From contig BJKQ01000018.1 in the NCBI GenBank assembly GCA_006538405.1, positions 389,001-453,000 on the forward strand: 64,000 bases of DNA, written 5' to 3'. The number at the start of each line of letters is the position of its first letter. Within the stretch, counting starts at the first letter, position 1. Shown one piece after another: positions 1 through 12,584 of the stretch. The notes beneath the pieces are model-generated. The model was not told the origin of the DNA and did not search any database. It saw nothing but the letters and a program-made list of their open reading frames with translations. The DNA is from Hansfordia pulvinata (Eukaryota > Ascomycota > Sordariomycetes > Xylariales). Position numbers and translations under genes: made by a program.

Positions 1-836
1 GAAGAGATCAAATCGGCCGAGAGCGCGTCCGAATCGCCCGGCGCGTCTCGCAGGACTTCGATGCAGACCGCCGCCGGCGGCCGCAGCAACATCAAGGCCC
101 ACAACCAGCGCGAGACCGACCCGGACCCGCGCTGGAGGGTTCGCTGGCAGAAGAAGAAGGTCATGCAGATGGTCCGCGCCGGACCCAACGCCCTGTCCCG
201 CCAGGACCGCATTGCCCTGTCCGAGAAGAAGCACACCAGCACCAGCACGCCGCTCGGTACCAGCACCAAGAAGCTCGTCCACCTTTCCCACCAGATAGTC
301 GGCAAGTCCCTCGACGAGGCCATCACCCAGATGCGCTTCAGCAAGAAGAAGGCCGCCCGCGAGGTCCTCTACCAGCTCCAGGAAGCCCGCGATGAGGCCA
401 ACGCCATCCGCGGCATGGGCCTGGGCTGCGCCGATGGCGCCAAGACCGGGCTCGCAAAGCCCCGCCAGATCATCACCAAGGACGGCCAGAGGCTCTCGAT
501 CGACGACCCGACCAAGCTCTACGTTGACGAATCTTGGGTCGGCAAGGGTCCTTACCGCGGCGCCCGCGTTCACTACCGCGCCCGCTCCGCCATGAGCATC
601 ATGTGGAGGCCCACCGCCCGTAAGTTCCCAGCCCCTCTTGCATTGCAGCACCCTTACCAACGGACGACCGACTGACATGTCACTTCTCTCCTCCAGGTCT
701 CAGCGTCGTTCTCAAGGAAGAGAAGACGAGGATACGGCAGCACGATGAGGCGGAAGCCAAAGCCAAGGCTAAGAAGCCCTGGGTTCACCTGCCCAACCGA
801 CCCGTCACCTCCCAGAGGCCATACTACTCGTGGTAA
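1..836 (+). CDS. MRPL22: Mitochondrial large-subunit ribosomal protein uL22m (5' end outside window)
   Basis: Structural protein of the mitochondrial 54S subunit; the uL22 family lines the peptide exit tunnel. The reading frame is already open at base 1, so the start and targeting peptide lie upstream. Exon 1 here is 1-619 and exon 2 is 697-836, separated by a 77 nt intron (GTAAGT donor, CTCCAG acceptor) that splits an Arg codon. The uL22 core is seen in the segment from LSHQIVGKSLDEAITQMRF through KKAAREVLYQL, followed by the beta-hairpin region around RGARVHYRARS. The C-terminus ends PYYSW, as is usual for fungal homologues. It converges on the STE2 gene. The assignment rests on recognising the conserved core; the ATG at 61 is internal and not a supported start. 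Confidence 0.88.
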
Positions 837-1701
837 GGCTGGGGATGTGTCTGTTCAGGAAGGGCCCTTTCAACCCTTACCAGTGGGCGGAATGTACAGC
901 GGAATGTATATGTAGAGATGGATTTGTAAAAAACAAGAATACCAAGGCGTGGTGGCTAAATCGGCGCCTCGGATAGATCTCTTACCAAACCTCTTCACCT
1001 GTAACACCAAGACAAGCATTGACAAGCAACTCGTTTCTTCTTTCATGTTCGCCTTGTTCAACAGCTCCGTGTGTCTATCGCACCGGCCGTCTCCGTGCCA
1101 TGTGTCGCTTGAGAGTGATAATTTCCAATCTGACTTGTCACTAGTCTATGGCATCCAGACGGCGTGGTCGTGCTCTACTTAGCCAAGTTTATCATGGGCT
1201 TCAGCCTGGCGCTTCCTAAGCGAACCTTGTACTGGGACCCAGCATGGCCCATGGCCCATGGCCTCGAAAGAGACAACAATCCTGCAGTCGAAGGCAGGAT
1301 TCAGCCGTGGCGATGGCCGTGAAGAGTTGCTCTGCAGCTCTAATATGTTCAATATTTAAAAGAAGTAAATATGGTAGAAGCGGTTTGCTGTCCGTGATGC
1401 TGTGGCACCCCGTGAGCTTGACGAGAGCTGGCCAGCTAGCTTCAAACGACAGATCACTATCTTCATCGGGCACGGAGAGTGGCCACCCAGATACCACGAA
1501 GCAGGATGTGATTTAGCTCAGCGTGCTTGGCCAAGTCTTCGGCTGGGAAACGAAATGGGGTATCATATTGAAATCGTACAAGAATAGCGCGGATCAAGCG
1601 CGGTCGAAATTCTATCTTCCCTCATGGCAAGCATCTGATACTGAATCGCTCGCTCGCTGTCTAAATTTTGAAGTTTCTATATGCAAGGAGAGAGAGGAAC
1701 A
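837..1701. other. Intergenic, tail-to-tail
   Basis: About 865 bp between the stops of the uL22m and pheromone-receptor genes. It should hold both 3' UTRs. I see no credible gene, only short overlapping ORFs, and a small GGCCCATGG direct repeat near 1245-1262. Confidence 0.6.
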
Positions 1702-3170
1702 TCATCGTTTCAACCATCTCCTAGCGCGCTTATTCCACGCTCTGGCTCCGTGCCCCGCGCTCTGAGTTCGTATCGCGTTGGTCGCAATCGACTTCTTTAG
1801 GCTGCGTGCCGACCATGTCGAAGGGCTGGTGGCCATTTCGCTGTCCTTCTCTCCGCCACGCTCTGCAGTTCCCGTCTCTGTCCTCCCGCTGCTCGCCCCG
1901 CTACCGCCAAGCACAAGACCGCTGTGGCGCCAATGGTGCGAAGCGCCGGTGCCAGGCAGTGGTGACGGCGGTGGATGGAGCTCGCCGAGGGTTGAGTGAT
2001 CAATTGGACCACCACTGGGTTCCGAACCCGAGCCATGTCCTGCGGCGAACATGGATGCAGGCCCTCTCGAGTTGGCGCCCCGGTAGAAAGCGACCATGCC
2101 AATCAGCGGTATGCCAATGACAGTAATGGTCTGAACCCAGGATCCGGCGTCGAACGGAAGGACCTTGGTGTCGGCCATACCAGCAGCAATGTCAAGACCA
2201 GCGAAGAGACCTGTCGAGGGAGGTTAGCATACTGCGCATTGGACGGGGAGACAGGGGGCGATGTGCCAGAGGGGTGTCAGAAGGGGAAAGGGGGCCACAT
2301 ACTGGGTAGCAACATCAGCACGCCATTGCCGATGGCCAGAATCTCCAGCGAAGTCAGGCCTTTATCTGGGCGCGAGAGAATACCGCGAGTAACGGATATG
2401 TGCAGGCTGAGGTGGGCGAAGAACACACCGCAGAAGAAGAAGATGGACACGGCCCCTAGCGCCACAGCGGCCTGGCCCATGTCGTCGAGAGGCACAGGTA
2501 GGGTGTGGCCCTTGACGGCAACCGTGTAATGTGCCACCCAGACGGCCTTAACAACGACGGTGGCAAGCGCCAGGGCGACAGACAGGAGGACAAAGGCAGG
2601 GCGGGCGACCTGGCAAACCCAAGACGCAGCCGCGGTGGCGCAGATGCCGGTAGCTGGACGGTGGGCGACGGCTGCGGGCCACGTGCGGACCATGGCCCAG
2701 CTCTGCAGGGTGAGGGCCGTCTCGATCAAAGCGAATTGCAAAACGCCAATAGCGTTGCTGGCGACAAGGGCGTAGTAGTCGCTAGGGTTGAGAATGCTGG
2801 CATCCTGCGTCCAAGCGACATAGTAGGAGGATAAAGGGCCAGTGAAGTAGAGAACCAGCAGGGCCAGTCGGATGACGGAAGCGACAATGGCGCAGACCTG
2901 AACGGCATGGATGGCACGGCGCAACTTGGCGGAGGGGACGAGCATGAGAACGACTATGAGGGCGGCGAGAGATAGGCCGAGTTGGCAGCCGTAGTTGATG
3001 CAGACAGCGGCAAGGCGGGTACGTTGGGCTTCGATGGTGGCCATGTAGATGGTGATGTCGTGGACGCCATCGGGGCCGGCAATATAAAAAGTCTGGTTGC
3101 GGGGATCGGAGTGGGCAGTGGCGGCGGCGGCGGCGCTGCCACCAGATGTGTCGAGGACGCGGAAGTCCAT
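1702..3170 (-). CDS. ste2: STE2-type alpha-factor pheromone receptor (seven-helix GPCR)
   Basis: Plasma-membrane receptor for the alpha-type mating pheromone, signalling through a G protein to the mating MAP-kinase cascade. Exon 1 is 3170-2303 and exon 2 is 2210-1702; the 92 nt intron has a GTATGT donor, a GCTAAC branch site and a CAG acceptor, giving about 458 aa. Visible family marks are the extracellular NQTFYIAGPDG segment near residue 25, seven hydrophobic helices, and the sixth-helix stretch LTSLEILAIGNGVLMLLPS, which continues across the splice as LFAGLD. I chose the ATG at 3170, because the codons upstream of it begin with a TTG. The cytoplasmic tail contains PIDHSTLGEL. The last 50 or so residues are uncertain: the annotated frame ends very basic, while a neighbouring frame gives a more acidic end, so a further one-base error or a tail intron is possible. 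Confidence 0.9.
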
Positions 3171-5130
3171 GTCGACGAGGGTGCCTTCGGAGCGCAAAGA
3201 GAGAAGCAGGATGTATCGTTCTCGTGCGCTGGTTTTCGCTCCTCTTGTCGGCCTGCCGTACTTTTGGGCTATCTGCCCTGACGTCTCTTGCTCGATGGAC
3301 GGCTGAAGTTCTAGAGGCGGGGTGACCGGATCGACCCTGATTCCATGCTTTTGGATGCGAGCAGATGCAGCTCCACGCGAGGGTGCCAGTGCAGGTGACG
3401 GTGGTGGTGGTGTGGTGTGGTGTGTCTAAGGATAAGACAAAGTAGGCAGATGGGACGAGATCTGCGGCAGGGTTGCGGCGGCAGGGAAGAGGCCTCGGGG
3501 CCAGGGACGGGAGAAAAGAACAGGGCCGGGAACGCGATCGGAGTGGCGAAGCCGGCCGGGACTCGAGGTCGAGGGGGGGCTGAAGCTGGTGAGGGGAAGA
3601 GCGTGAGAGAGATTAGAAGAAAGAAATAGTAAAGAAACAAAGCCGGTGACACTATCCGTCCCTGGCTTAGCTACGAGGTAGACGGCGAGGCAGGTGCCAC
3701 CCCCGACTGCAATCGCGATGGCGATGGAATGGTCGAGTCTCTGCAACAGAGGCAGTCGCCATTTGTACTGCCATTGGGAAAGGGCGACCGATCGCACTCG
3801 CAAACACGCAGCAAGAGCGAGTGCCCCCGTCAAGATGTCTCAGTTAGGAGGTAGGTACTGGGACCTCAACGCCCCCAAAAGACTCCCGCCCGCCATCACC
3901 CACTTTACCACCACCGACCACGACACGTGCATTCATATTCCTCTCCCCTGGACCCGTCACTCCGCGTGGCCCGCCGCCCGCCGTTGGAGCAAAAAGGGGG
4001 AGAAAAATGGCCCTCCCATTCGAGGGAGCCATCGCCATGGATCGCGCCCATCGTGGCCGGCTCAGCCCTAGCCTCGATCCAAAAAAGCGCCCACGGTCTA
4101 ACCACGCCCCTCGCTCCTCCCAAGTCCCAACATGCCGGAACCCCGGGCCCGCGACACGAAAGACGCGGACGCCCACGGCACGACTCGCGTGGTCTCCTCA
4201 TGTCTCGATTTCCTCGGGGGGGCCCGACGCCCTCACTCCGACAGATCACGGGCTTGGCCGCCAACGCCCCTTTTCATCCTGACACTTGCAAGCAACAGGC
4301 ACTGAAAGGAAGGGCCCTAGACTTGGAGACTCCCGTCCCTTCTGCCCCCAACTCCCAACTCGAGGTCCCCCATCAATATCACCCGTCACCGTGGCGCAAA
4401 TTTGACGCCAGGCAAGCCACGCGCCACTAATCAGGGACCAGCCAAGAGCGCCCGCGCAACGGTAAATGCTGACACTGCCGAGCATTCCCTGCTGCTCATC
4501 AAACAGCCGACGAGTATTGCCATGTACGAATGCCAGCCTTCTGGCTATGTACGAGTAACCCAATTGCATAGATGATGAGCCATGCCGCAGATCGCGTGGT
4601 GTTGAATACTGGGCTCAAGTCAACCAGCTCTCGTGCAGTATGGCCCGAGGGGACGTGCGGCGATAACAGCACAGCACGGCAGTCCTCCTGCAGGTGCTGT
4701 TGCTTTGCTTTTTGCGTCTAGATCGCTGCGCCTCCCAGATCGTTTGCTGTACTCGTACGCAGCATCTCAGGAGCAACATTTCCTTTCTTCTTCTCGCCTA
4801 CGCATTCCCGACTTGTGTTCTTCGTGTTTGGCCCGGCTACGACGACAAGGGTGCTGCCTTCAGACCCCTGGCCCTGCCAGCTGGTCATTTCTCCCACTCG
4901 TCATTCTACAACGCCGATACCGTACGACCTCGCGACGCCACCAGCCTCGGCGCTGTACGTGTTGCGCGATCGGAGGTCGAGACCGCGGACAGGGGCAACT
5001 GATGGGGCTTGTGTGATGGGATTCATTAAGACAATCGTGCACCTAACTCTGGACCCCGGCACGACTCGACAATGTCAGGGCATTCAAACACTTGCACCCG
5101 CTTCTCTTTCCTCCGTCTCTCGCAGGCTTC
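3171..5130. other. Long intergenic region upstream of the receptor
   Basis: Nearly 2 kb without a supportable gene. It holds the 5' region of the STE2 gene and the 3' region of the DUF4863 gene. A GTGGTG-rich tract lies near 3400-3424. Overlapping open frames of 110-170 codons on both strands at 3844-4430 reflect high GC and show no recognisable domain or codon bias. TACGAGTA-type motifs occur near 4550 and 4750. Confidence 0.55.
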
Positions 5131-5791
5131 TCACACACAGACCGGCTGCGGCTGGTCAGGCTTGGCCTTGTACGAGATTCGGCCGGCGGGCAGGAAGAAG
5201 AGAGCGACAAGGGCGCCGCCACGGACGCGGGGGAAGTGGTGGGTGCCGGGGCCGGGGCTGGTCCAGCCGGCACCCTGCCAGCCCTGCATGCCTTGTAGCT
5301 CGGCGCTCTCATCGAGCTGGACGACGCAGTTGATCTCGCCGTAGGGATGGGCGTGGTACTGGCCCGAGAATTCGGTCTGGCTATCCATGTAGACCGTGGT
5401 GATGCTGAGGAAGCGCGTCGCCGCCGTCGGCAGCGAGATCTTGCCCCGCCGATACATGCGCCCCTCCAGCTCCGTCTCGGCCACCCACCCCTCGTCCAGA
5501 CCCTGACGCACCAGGCGGCAGAAGTCGTCGTAGTACGCATTGCCCGGGCCGTATTCGCGGTTGAGCCGCGCCTCAAAATCTTTGCCGGGGGTGCTGTCAG
5601 AGCCAGGGTCAGCTGTTGAAGGGGCTGAGGGGGGCTCGCCCCGTGGTCCGCAAGGCAGCTCGTGCCGGGACTTACAGGTCTTCAATCTCGGCAAAGAACT
5701 CGCAGCACCGGCTCACCAGCTGCTGCGCCGCAGGGAATTTCTCCAGGTCCAGCACCGCCGCCTGACCGCCTGTGCCGACCTCGTTGGCCAT
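5131..5791 (-). CDS. DUF4863 / PnbB-like protein (4-hydroxylaminobenzoate lyase family)
   Basis: Exon 1 (5791-5676) starts MANEVGTGG and exon 2 (5593-5131) carries the conserved body; the intron is 82 nt with a GTAAGT donor and CTGACAG acceptor, giving 192 aa. The body matches the DUF4863 family, with LNREYGPGNAYYDDFCRL, then GLDEGWVAE, the cupin-like YMDSQTEF and GQYHAHPYGEINCVV stretch with its possible metal-binding His-x-His, and near the end GWTSPGPGTHHFP and LFFLPAGRISY. Some bacterial members act on hydroxylaminobenzoate during nitroaromatic breakdown. That is the only family function I know, and it should not be assumed for this fungal copy. The start is the only ATG that splices in frame. 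No neighbouring gene suggests a pathway. Confidence 0.8.
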
Positions 5792-7287
5792 TGTGACAAG
5801 ATGTATGTGGTGCAGGGCTGTAGGATGAGTGAGAATGAGGGGTACGCACGGTCAAAAGACTCAGATGTGTCTAGGTCGGTCGTGTAGATCGTGGAATGGC
5901 GCGACGATATCCCCTCTTCTCACGGCGAACCCCGCGGCCATGCCCTCCCTATATATTTTCACCCAGGCGTCCAGCATGCGACGCTCAACAAGCTCTGGAC
6001 CAGCAACCAAGTGGAGATGAGTCAGCCAGCCAGCCAGCACACCCATATGCGGTCACCATCGCCAGAAGACGCCTGGCATGTCTGGACCCCATCCCGCGAG
6101 GAAAGCCGTCGCCATCTCCCGCCCACATCGTAGCCGCACGGCACCATCTCACCCACGTATACACCCAGGAGCTTCGCGGGGTCTCTGTCCCCTTCCCCGC
6201 CACTCGGCCCAGAGGCTAAACCCGATCCCGGCCCGCCCAAGCGACGAGGAGGGCACATACATGCCCGAATCGGGAAGTCCAGACACATGCCCACTTTGGT
6301 TGGGGCCCATTGGACGCGAGCCCCCGATGCGTTCGAGTGTCGGCTCTTTCGTCGTCAGTATTTGTACCAGTGCGGGAACACGCGTGTCCTCCCCAGCTCG
6401 GCGCTCGTGGGTCGAGACAGCGAAACCGAACCCCGCGGACCAGCGGTATCCCAAGTTAGACACATCTACTCGTAGCCAACAGGACGTCGCCTCTTGCAAA
6501 ATAGCGCAGGCAGAGTAGAGCAGGCAAGTGGGGGAGGTCCGGGACTCCGTACGAGCGTTGCGCGGGGCTGGCCCGGGTTCCAGAAAGGAAGGGGTCGAAA
6601 AGTAGGGGAAACAATCGCCCGCCCGCCCGCCCCGCGTCGCCCGTCCGCCCCGCGACGCGATTAGGTACGACGAGCTGTCCATCTTTCCACGAGTACCCCC
6701 CTCGTTCACAATCTGGCCATCCGCCCAAGGCCTGCATCTACGTCATCTAACGAATGTCACGAAAAGGGAGGGGGGGGGGACGCTACAATTCGTGCCTGGA
6801 AGCAAGTACTCGCAGGCACGTGTACGAGTAGCGAGAGGTCTCCCCGCGTCCATGTTTCCCACACTTCGAATGCACCGTACCGAAGCGCATTGGCTGCTTG
6901 CAAGATAAGATATGTTCACAACATCTCGTCTCTGCCAAATCTCAGCTCGTGGTTCAAATAGAAGCCGTATGAATTATAAGTGGAAGGCAATCCATTGAGA
7001 GCTGTATGTGGTGAGAGAATGTTGGACTTTGAGAACCTAACGGACTTCTTCCGCACGGACAGCTCGACAGCATGTCTAGCACCACCAAATCCTGCCGGGC
7101 CTGGCAAAGAGTACCCGGTTATAGGCTTGAACAACATCTAAATCAAATTCAGGACTGTACACGGTGGCCCAAGTTGATCAATTTCGTAATATAAGAGAAT
7201 AAGGATCGGAAACATGATTGGGAACGTTAAATCGTCAGTCTATACAAAGCAACAATCTTGATCTATACCAAACATCAGCTCTTCGCC
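5792..7287. other. Intergenic region
   Basis: About 1.5 kb between the DUF4863 start and the P450 stop. No credible coding region is visible. A CCAG-type tetranucleotide run lies near 6020-6040, a C/G-rich CCCG-type repeat near 6620-6655, and TACTCGTA/TACGAGTA motifs near 6470 and 6823. Confidence 0.5.
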
Positions 7288-10200
7288 TTAGTCGAACACA
7301 TCCATGAGGAAGCGCTCGTTGCGCATGCTCTGCTTCCACGCCTGGATCTGCTCGTCCGAAACCTCGTCCCCGTCCTCTTCCCTGGCCTTACGGAGAATCT
7401 GGCTGGCCGCGTCCGAGACGCCGCGAGCCATCGCCCCACTGCCGCACGTGTAGAACTTTGCGCCCGCTGCCCACATTTCCCGTATGCGCTCCGTCTCGGC
7501 CAGCAGCCGATCCTGCACATACTTGCACCCGTCTGCCGCCTCAGGCTCACGGCTGAAAGCGTACTTGACTTCGACAGCCCCCAGGCGCTGCCATTTCTCG
7601 AGCTCCTCGCGGTACAGCACGTGATCCCGCGAGCGACAACCGATCAAGAGCAGCGCAGGTGCCAGCTTGCGTCCGCCCTCCCGGATCAGCGTTGCCCGCT
7701 CTTGGACAAAGCCGCGGAAGGGAGCGAGGCCTGTGCCGGCGCACAGCATGACCACGGGCGTCTCTTCCTGATTCTTCGGCAGGTGGAAGTACTTGTTGGC
7801 GGATCGTACACTGACCAGCGCCCGGTCGCCAGCGCGCAGGCTTCGCAGATAGTTGCTGGCCACGCCGAGGAATCGCCCGCTATCAGGCGACCAGCTGGGT
7901 GCATCCACAACGCTATAAGTGAGGGAGCACTGCGTTGGGTGTACCAGAGGCGACGAAGAGATAGAATAGTAGCGCGGCTTGAGTGGGGGCAGCAGCCCCA
8001 GGAACTGCTGGAACGGCATGGTCGAGTCCTGAAAACGTTCCAGAAGATCCAGCAGTGTCACACGTCGGTCCACGATTTCGGTCTTGAATTGTGGGTTGGA
8101 CATCAGGCTCTCGAGATCCTCTCTCTGAGAGGCTTCCGTTACTTTGTTCTTGAGCAGTTCCATGTCCTGGACATTCTGTCAGTAAAGAAATAACAACCAT
8201 GTGAGCATGCACCGATGGAAAGCTTACCTCTCGGCTAGCTGGCTGGGAAAGCTCAACATAACCTCTGAGAAGATCGAAGATGGGCATAGGCTTGCCTGTT
8301 GGCAGTGTCGTACCCATGTTGTTATTGATAGTAACAACACCATCCCATGGCAGGCCAAATCGGTTGATGACCCTGCGAACAACTTCGTCGGGGTTCTGAG
8401 GAAGTACAGCCAGGTCTAAGGGTGCCAGTCAGTGGGTTGTACTTTGACTTGTGAAGGAGTACTTACAGTCACCTGTTCGGTAGGTCATCGAGGACGGTAA
8501 AGCAAATTCGACGTGTCGGCTGCCTCCCTTCTCCGGAGTGAGTTCGCGGCCTTCGATAACATTGCACCATTCCACGCCCTGCTGCAAGTGAACGGCTCTC
8601 TCCTCGGTCGAGACCTTCAGGTCAATGAAAGAATCCTGCTCAGGGCTGGACTTGAGCGTTCCCGTGCCTGATGTGACGGCGGGCATGAGCTTTTCCTTGC
8701 ACCACTTGTCGAAAGTCTCGGTCACGTCACCCTTGCTGACATCGACTGAGTCCTTCTCAGTCAGTCGGGTGGCGCCAGCTCGGGCCAGACACTCATCAAT
8801 GAGGTTGGGGATCCGCTGGTACGTGGATACCCAGTCACTGTGCCCGCAGCCGAAGACGGCGAAGTTGACGCCATCCAGGGAACCCTTGGCAAGCTTCTCC
8901 ACCCAGGCGACGAAAGATTCAGCATTGTCTGGAGGCTGACCCTCGTACGAAGAGGAGATTATGACGTTGGGAACATCATTACTGATCTTGGTGACTGCCG
9001 AGTCCAAGTCGGCCACCTTGGGCGCGAGACCACTGACGGCCAACTTGGAAGCCAGCTTCTGGGCAAAGGCCTGGCACGTCCCGGTATTGGAGCCATAAAA
9101 GATGTTGACGCCGGCCTGGCTTCCGTTTGCTGCCGCCGCGCTAGCAGCGGCCGCTTCGGCCGCCTCGAGAGCCGCATCAGGCTCCGAACCATTGAGACGC
9201 CTCTGCAGATCCATGGCCGTAGTGCCTCGACGAAGCGAGGCTCTCATGTAGAAGTCCTTGGGCTTGGTCGTCAGGATCTGCTGGATCTTCATCTGGTAGT
9301 TGGGGTCATCTAGCTTGACGTCGAAGTTTTGGAGGATCAGGGTGACGGCCAGGAGAGCCTCCTGCCAGGCAAAGGCTCTTCCTATGCAAGCTCTCACGCC
9401 GGTGCCGAAAGGCTTGTGGGCGTTCTTCGGCAGATTCTTCATGTTCTCCTCGTACATCCTCTCGGGCTTGAACTCGTCGGCATCGTCGCCCCAGACAGCG
9501 GGGTCGCGGTGAATCTTGCCGAGAAGGCAAACGACACTCTTGTCGCGGGGCAGCACAAACTTTCCGTTGGCGAGATAGACGGTCTCCTCCTTGTTCTCCG
9601 GGCGCACGGCTCTGTGGAAAGCAGGAACGGTAGGATGCAAGCGAAGAGTCTCTTTCAGGAGTGCGTTGATGTACTTGAGGTCCTTGAGATGCTTGACAGT
9701 GATCTTGTCCTTGCCGCAGACGCGGTCGACCTCCTCTTGGGCAGCGTAATAGGCTTTGGGGTTCTTGAGAAGAAGCGCGAACGCAAAGGAGAGGAGACCC
9801 GACGTCGTTTCGTGACCTGGGATAGTGTGAGTAATGCGAGCGGGTGAAGAGATGTTGACGTTGAGAGACCTACCGGCAATCAGAAACGTGCGCATGTTGA
9901 CGGCAACGAGTTCGTCCCTCATGGGCTCCCCAGTCTTGGGGTCTTTGGTATACAGCATCTGCAAGCGGAGCTATTAGCCGGGGCCGTCACCATGCGTGAT
10001 CCGGGGGGTGATCATACAGCATTGACGAGATCGCGCTTGTCTGTGGGGTTGTCTTTGCGGTGCTTGACAAGAGACATGGACATTTCCGTCTGGTACTCGG
10101 AATCCTTCTTGAGTTGCTCGTTGTGTGAAGGGAACAAGCTCATGAACCTATTCTTCAATTGGTTCCTGTTGCTGGACTCGGATAGGGTGTTGTTCATGGC

Positions 10201-10799
10201 CACGATGAAGGGGTGCATCTCGTCCGAGTAGAACGAATTGAAGCGGAAGTCCATCGTGCACAGGGCAATGGTGTCGAGGGTCAGCCTGGAGAAGTCATCT
10301 GTGGCCTTGATCTTGAAGTCTGAGCCCTGGCGGGCCCACTTGAGGACCATCTGTGAAGCGATGTCGTGCATTTCTGCTCGGTATTAGATACCATTGGGTT
10401 CAAGGACGGGAAGGACTGACCGTCAAACATGGTTTCAATGTTCAAGGGCCCAAAGGCCGGCATGAGGATGCGGTGGGCTTGCTGCCAGTCGGATTCGTAT
10501 TCTGAGGCGGAGAGGAAGAGACCAGTGGCCTTGCTGGTCTTGTTCTTGTCGAGCTGGCCCTGCACGAGCTTGAAGAAGCGAGTGTCGTCGCATAGCTCGT
10601 TGAAGATCTCGTACCCGCCGACGGCTATCCTCTCCTCCTGACCGACTCTGAACTTGATGAGAGGCCCATAGATGTCACAGAAGCGCTCGATAGCGTTGAG
10701 AGGAACCTCATCTTGCAGGTCGAGGATGTTGCCGATGATGGGGTAACCGGGAGGACCAGGGATTTCGATTGGCTCGTTGTAGAAACGGTTCTGGGACAT
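7288..10799 (-). CDS. CYP505: CYP505 (P450foxy-type) self-sufficient fatty-acid hydroxylase
   Basis: Fused cytochrome P450 and NADPH-P450 reductase; the family hydroxylates fatty acids near the omega end. Six exons: 10799-10421, 10373-10018, 9958-9874, 9816-8467, 8415-8228 and 8175-7288. The five introns are 47-59 nt, giving 1081 aa, close to the roughly 1066 aa of Fusarium P450foxy. Order of domains: proline-rich GPPGYPIIG; the I-helix AGHETTSG, rebuilt across intron 3; the ExxR motif in LLKETLRLHP; the haem loop FGTGVRACIGRAF with its Cys near residue 417; an Ala-rich linker; the FMN domain starting IFYGSNTG near residue 511; YRTGDY; the FAD loop RYYSISSSP near 854; the NADPH-binding CAGTGLAPFRGF; and an acidic end MDVFD. 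All five junctions restore conserved sequence and no frame break is seen. Confidence 0.96.
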
Positions 10800-10856
10800 T
10801 ATGGTGGTGGACTGTGGTAGTGGTAGTGGTGGTGGTGGTGGTGGTGGTGGTTGTGG
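10800..10856 (-). repeat. TGG/CCA trinucleotide tract in the P450 5' leader
   Basis: Directly before the P450 start codon the plus strand reads mostly TGG/TAG triplets, so the mRNA leader is a CCA-rich, G-poor stretch of about 55 nt. Confidence 0.8.
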
Positions 10857-10872
10857 AGGTACAAAAGGGGAG

Positions 10873-10879
10873 TTATATA
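10873..10879 (-). promoter_or_regulatory. TATA box of the P450 gene
   Basis: TATATAA on the minus strand, 74 bp upstream of the P450 start. Position and sequence fit a core promoter; no transcript evidence is available. Confidence 0.5.
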
Positions 10880-12584
10880 AGTCAATACAGCAGGCTAAAA
10901 GGAGATACTAGGCAGCTGGAGAGGAGAGGCAATCGGAGTTCGTTGGTAATAGTTGAGTACAATGCTAGAAAGAGATAAAGCGAGAATATGAGTGTGGATG
11001 CTGAGCAGTGGCATCGGAAGGGCAGAGGGGCAACGGGGTTATATAGAGCAAGTTGAGAGAGTCGACGGCGGGATTGGGAAGCAGGCCCACTGTCACATCG
11101 AGAGGATGAAGTCATTGTTGGACGGACTCGCGGCGAGAGTATGTCGGAGGTCGGAGCTGGCTTCGAGGGCGGCGGACGGAGGCGAGGGGCACCGACAGCG
11201 TGGAGGTACATCATTGCTGAGGCAAAGTGAGCAGGGCCCTGCGGTATTGGCACGATGCCTCCCCAGATGGAGTTTAGAGTACGACGCCTACCGGTTGGGT
11301 ACAGGTTCTGGAGACGATGTGCTGTGGGGCTGGCTGTTGCAGAGCCTCCCTCGCACTTCCCTTCTTTCTCCAGCCGTCATGCGAGCGCGTGCCTGCCAGG
11401 GCTCTGCCACTTTACCTTAGGTACTCGTACGAACGGAAACGATCAGTGCGAATATGACGGAAGATCCTGGCAGGGGCTGAGAGGCAGGTGCGACCCTCGG
11501 GCCTGGCATTGCGGTAAGAGGCCCCGCTTCAACAGCCTCCGACCAATCATAGTGCTGGACTGGCCCCTTTGGGCAGTCGGCTCAGTCTGCAAATGTGGGT
11601 AAGATCGCATTCGCATTCCCATCCACGACCGCTAACCGACTGCCACGGGCGACGCCGCCGCTCAGCTCTGCGCCGCTGCGTCAGTCGTTCTCGGCACTTG
11701 GCCCCTCGCAATGGGGCGCAGCAGCCGCCGCTGCAGTCCAAGCCCTCGCCCATTCATTATTCCCCAGCCCTGATTCGCCCTCCTCAGGCCCCTCGCAATC
11801 GCTTCCAACCCGAATTGCCCTCCGCCGCCTGCTGTCACCTTTGCGGTGGTTACCAGCTAAGCCTGCTTGCAAGCCGCGGCGATCCATCCCCGGCCCAGCG
11901 GCCGCAATCCGCGCTACTCTACAATTCTACGGATTCGCGAAGCCTCTGCACACCCATTGTCGACCGACCTTCGATCAAGCTTTTGCACACCTCGGCACTT
12001 GCCCTCTGACCTGACACAGAACCCTGGTTCGACGTACAAGTCATGCCTCTCGGAAGGATCGGCGCGGATGTCATACCCGTCAGCCTTCACCAAAGAAGCT
12101 CGCAAAAGTGCCTTGCACTCAAACAAATGCCAGCTGGCGCAACGAGCCTATCACGGCCAATTGATTTAGAATGTATACTGCTCGACGCTCATTGTGCATC
12201 TCAAACCCCACCTTGGCAATATCTTACGCCTCACACGCCCCTCAGCAAGTGCGAGCTTGCCGTCACACCCTGAGCTTGAGCATCTCGCCAATGACGGTCT
12301 CGATCTTACGAAACAGTGTCATGATGAGTATCCATTATCCTCAAATCGACCACAGGAACCAGTCCGCTTGGCGGAGGCTTAAAAAGACTGCCAGCTCCTG
12401 GAGCCTCAGTGTCAAGCAGCTTAGCCATAGCTTGCCCCCTTCATATCTGGGACATTCCAGGTGATTTTGTCAAGACTCCCAGATTCGTGACTTCATGTTC
12501 TACATTGGTCTTGTATCTGCTTGAGGCTCTCAGAATTGGTTTTCGGGCGATCAACAGGAGCTATGATCCCTGTATTCGTGATTA
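10880..12584. other. Intergenic region
   Basis: About 1.7 kb between the P450 promoter and the 3' end of the helicase gene. A C/T-rich, GC-rich stretch (11630-12010) is open in several frames, but the longest frame begins at a GTG and resembles no protein. A TACTCGTAC motif lies at 11422-11430. I see no gene. Confidence 0.5.

Noticed and set aside
11595..12014. 139-codon frame between the P450 and helicase genes
   Set aside because: Starts at GTG, low complexity, and several frames are open in parallel.
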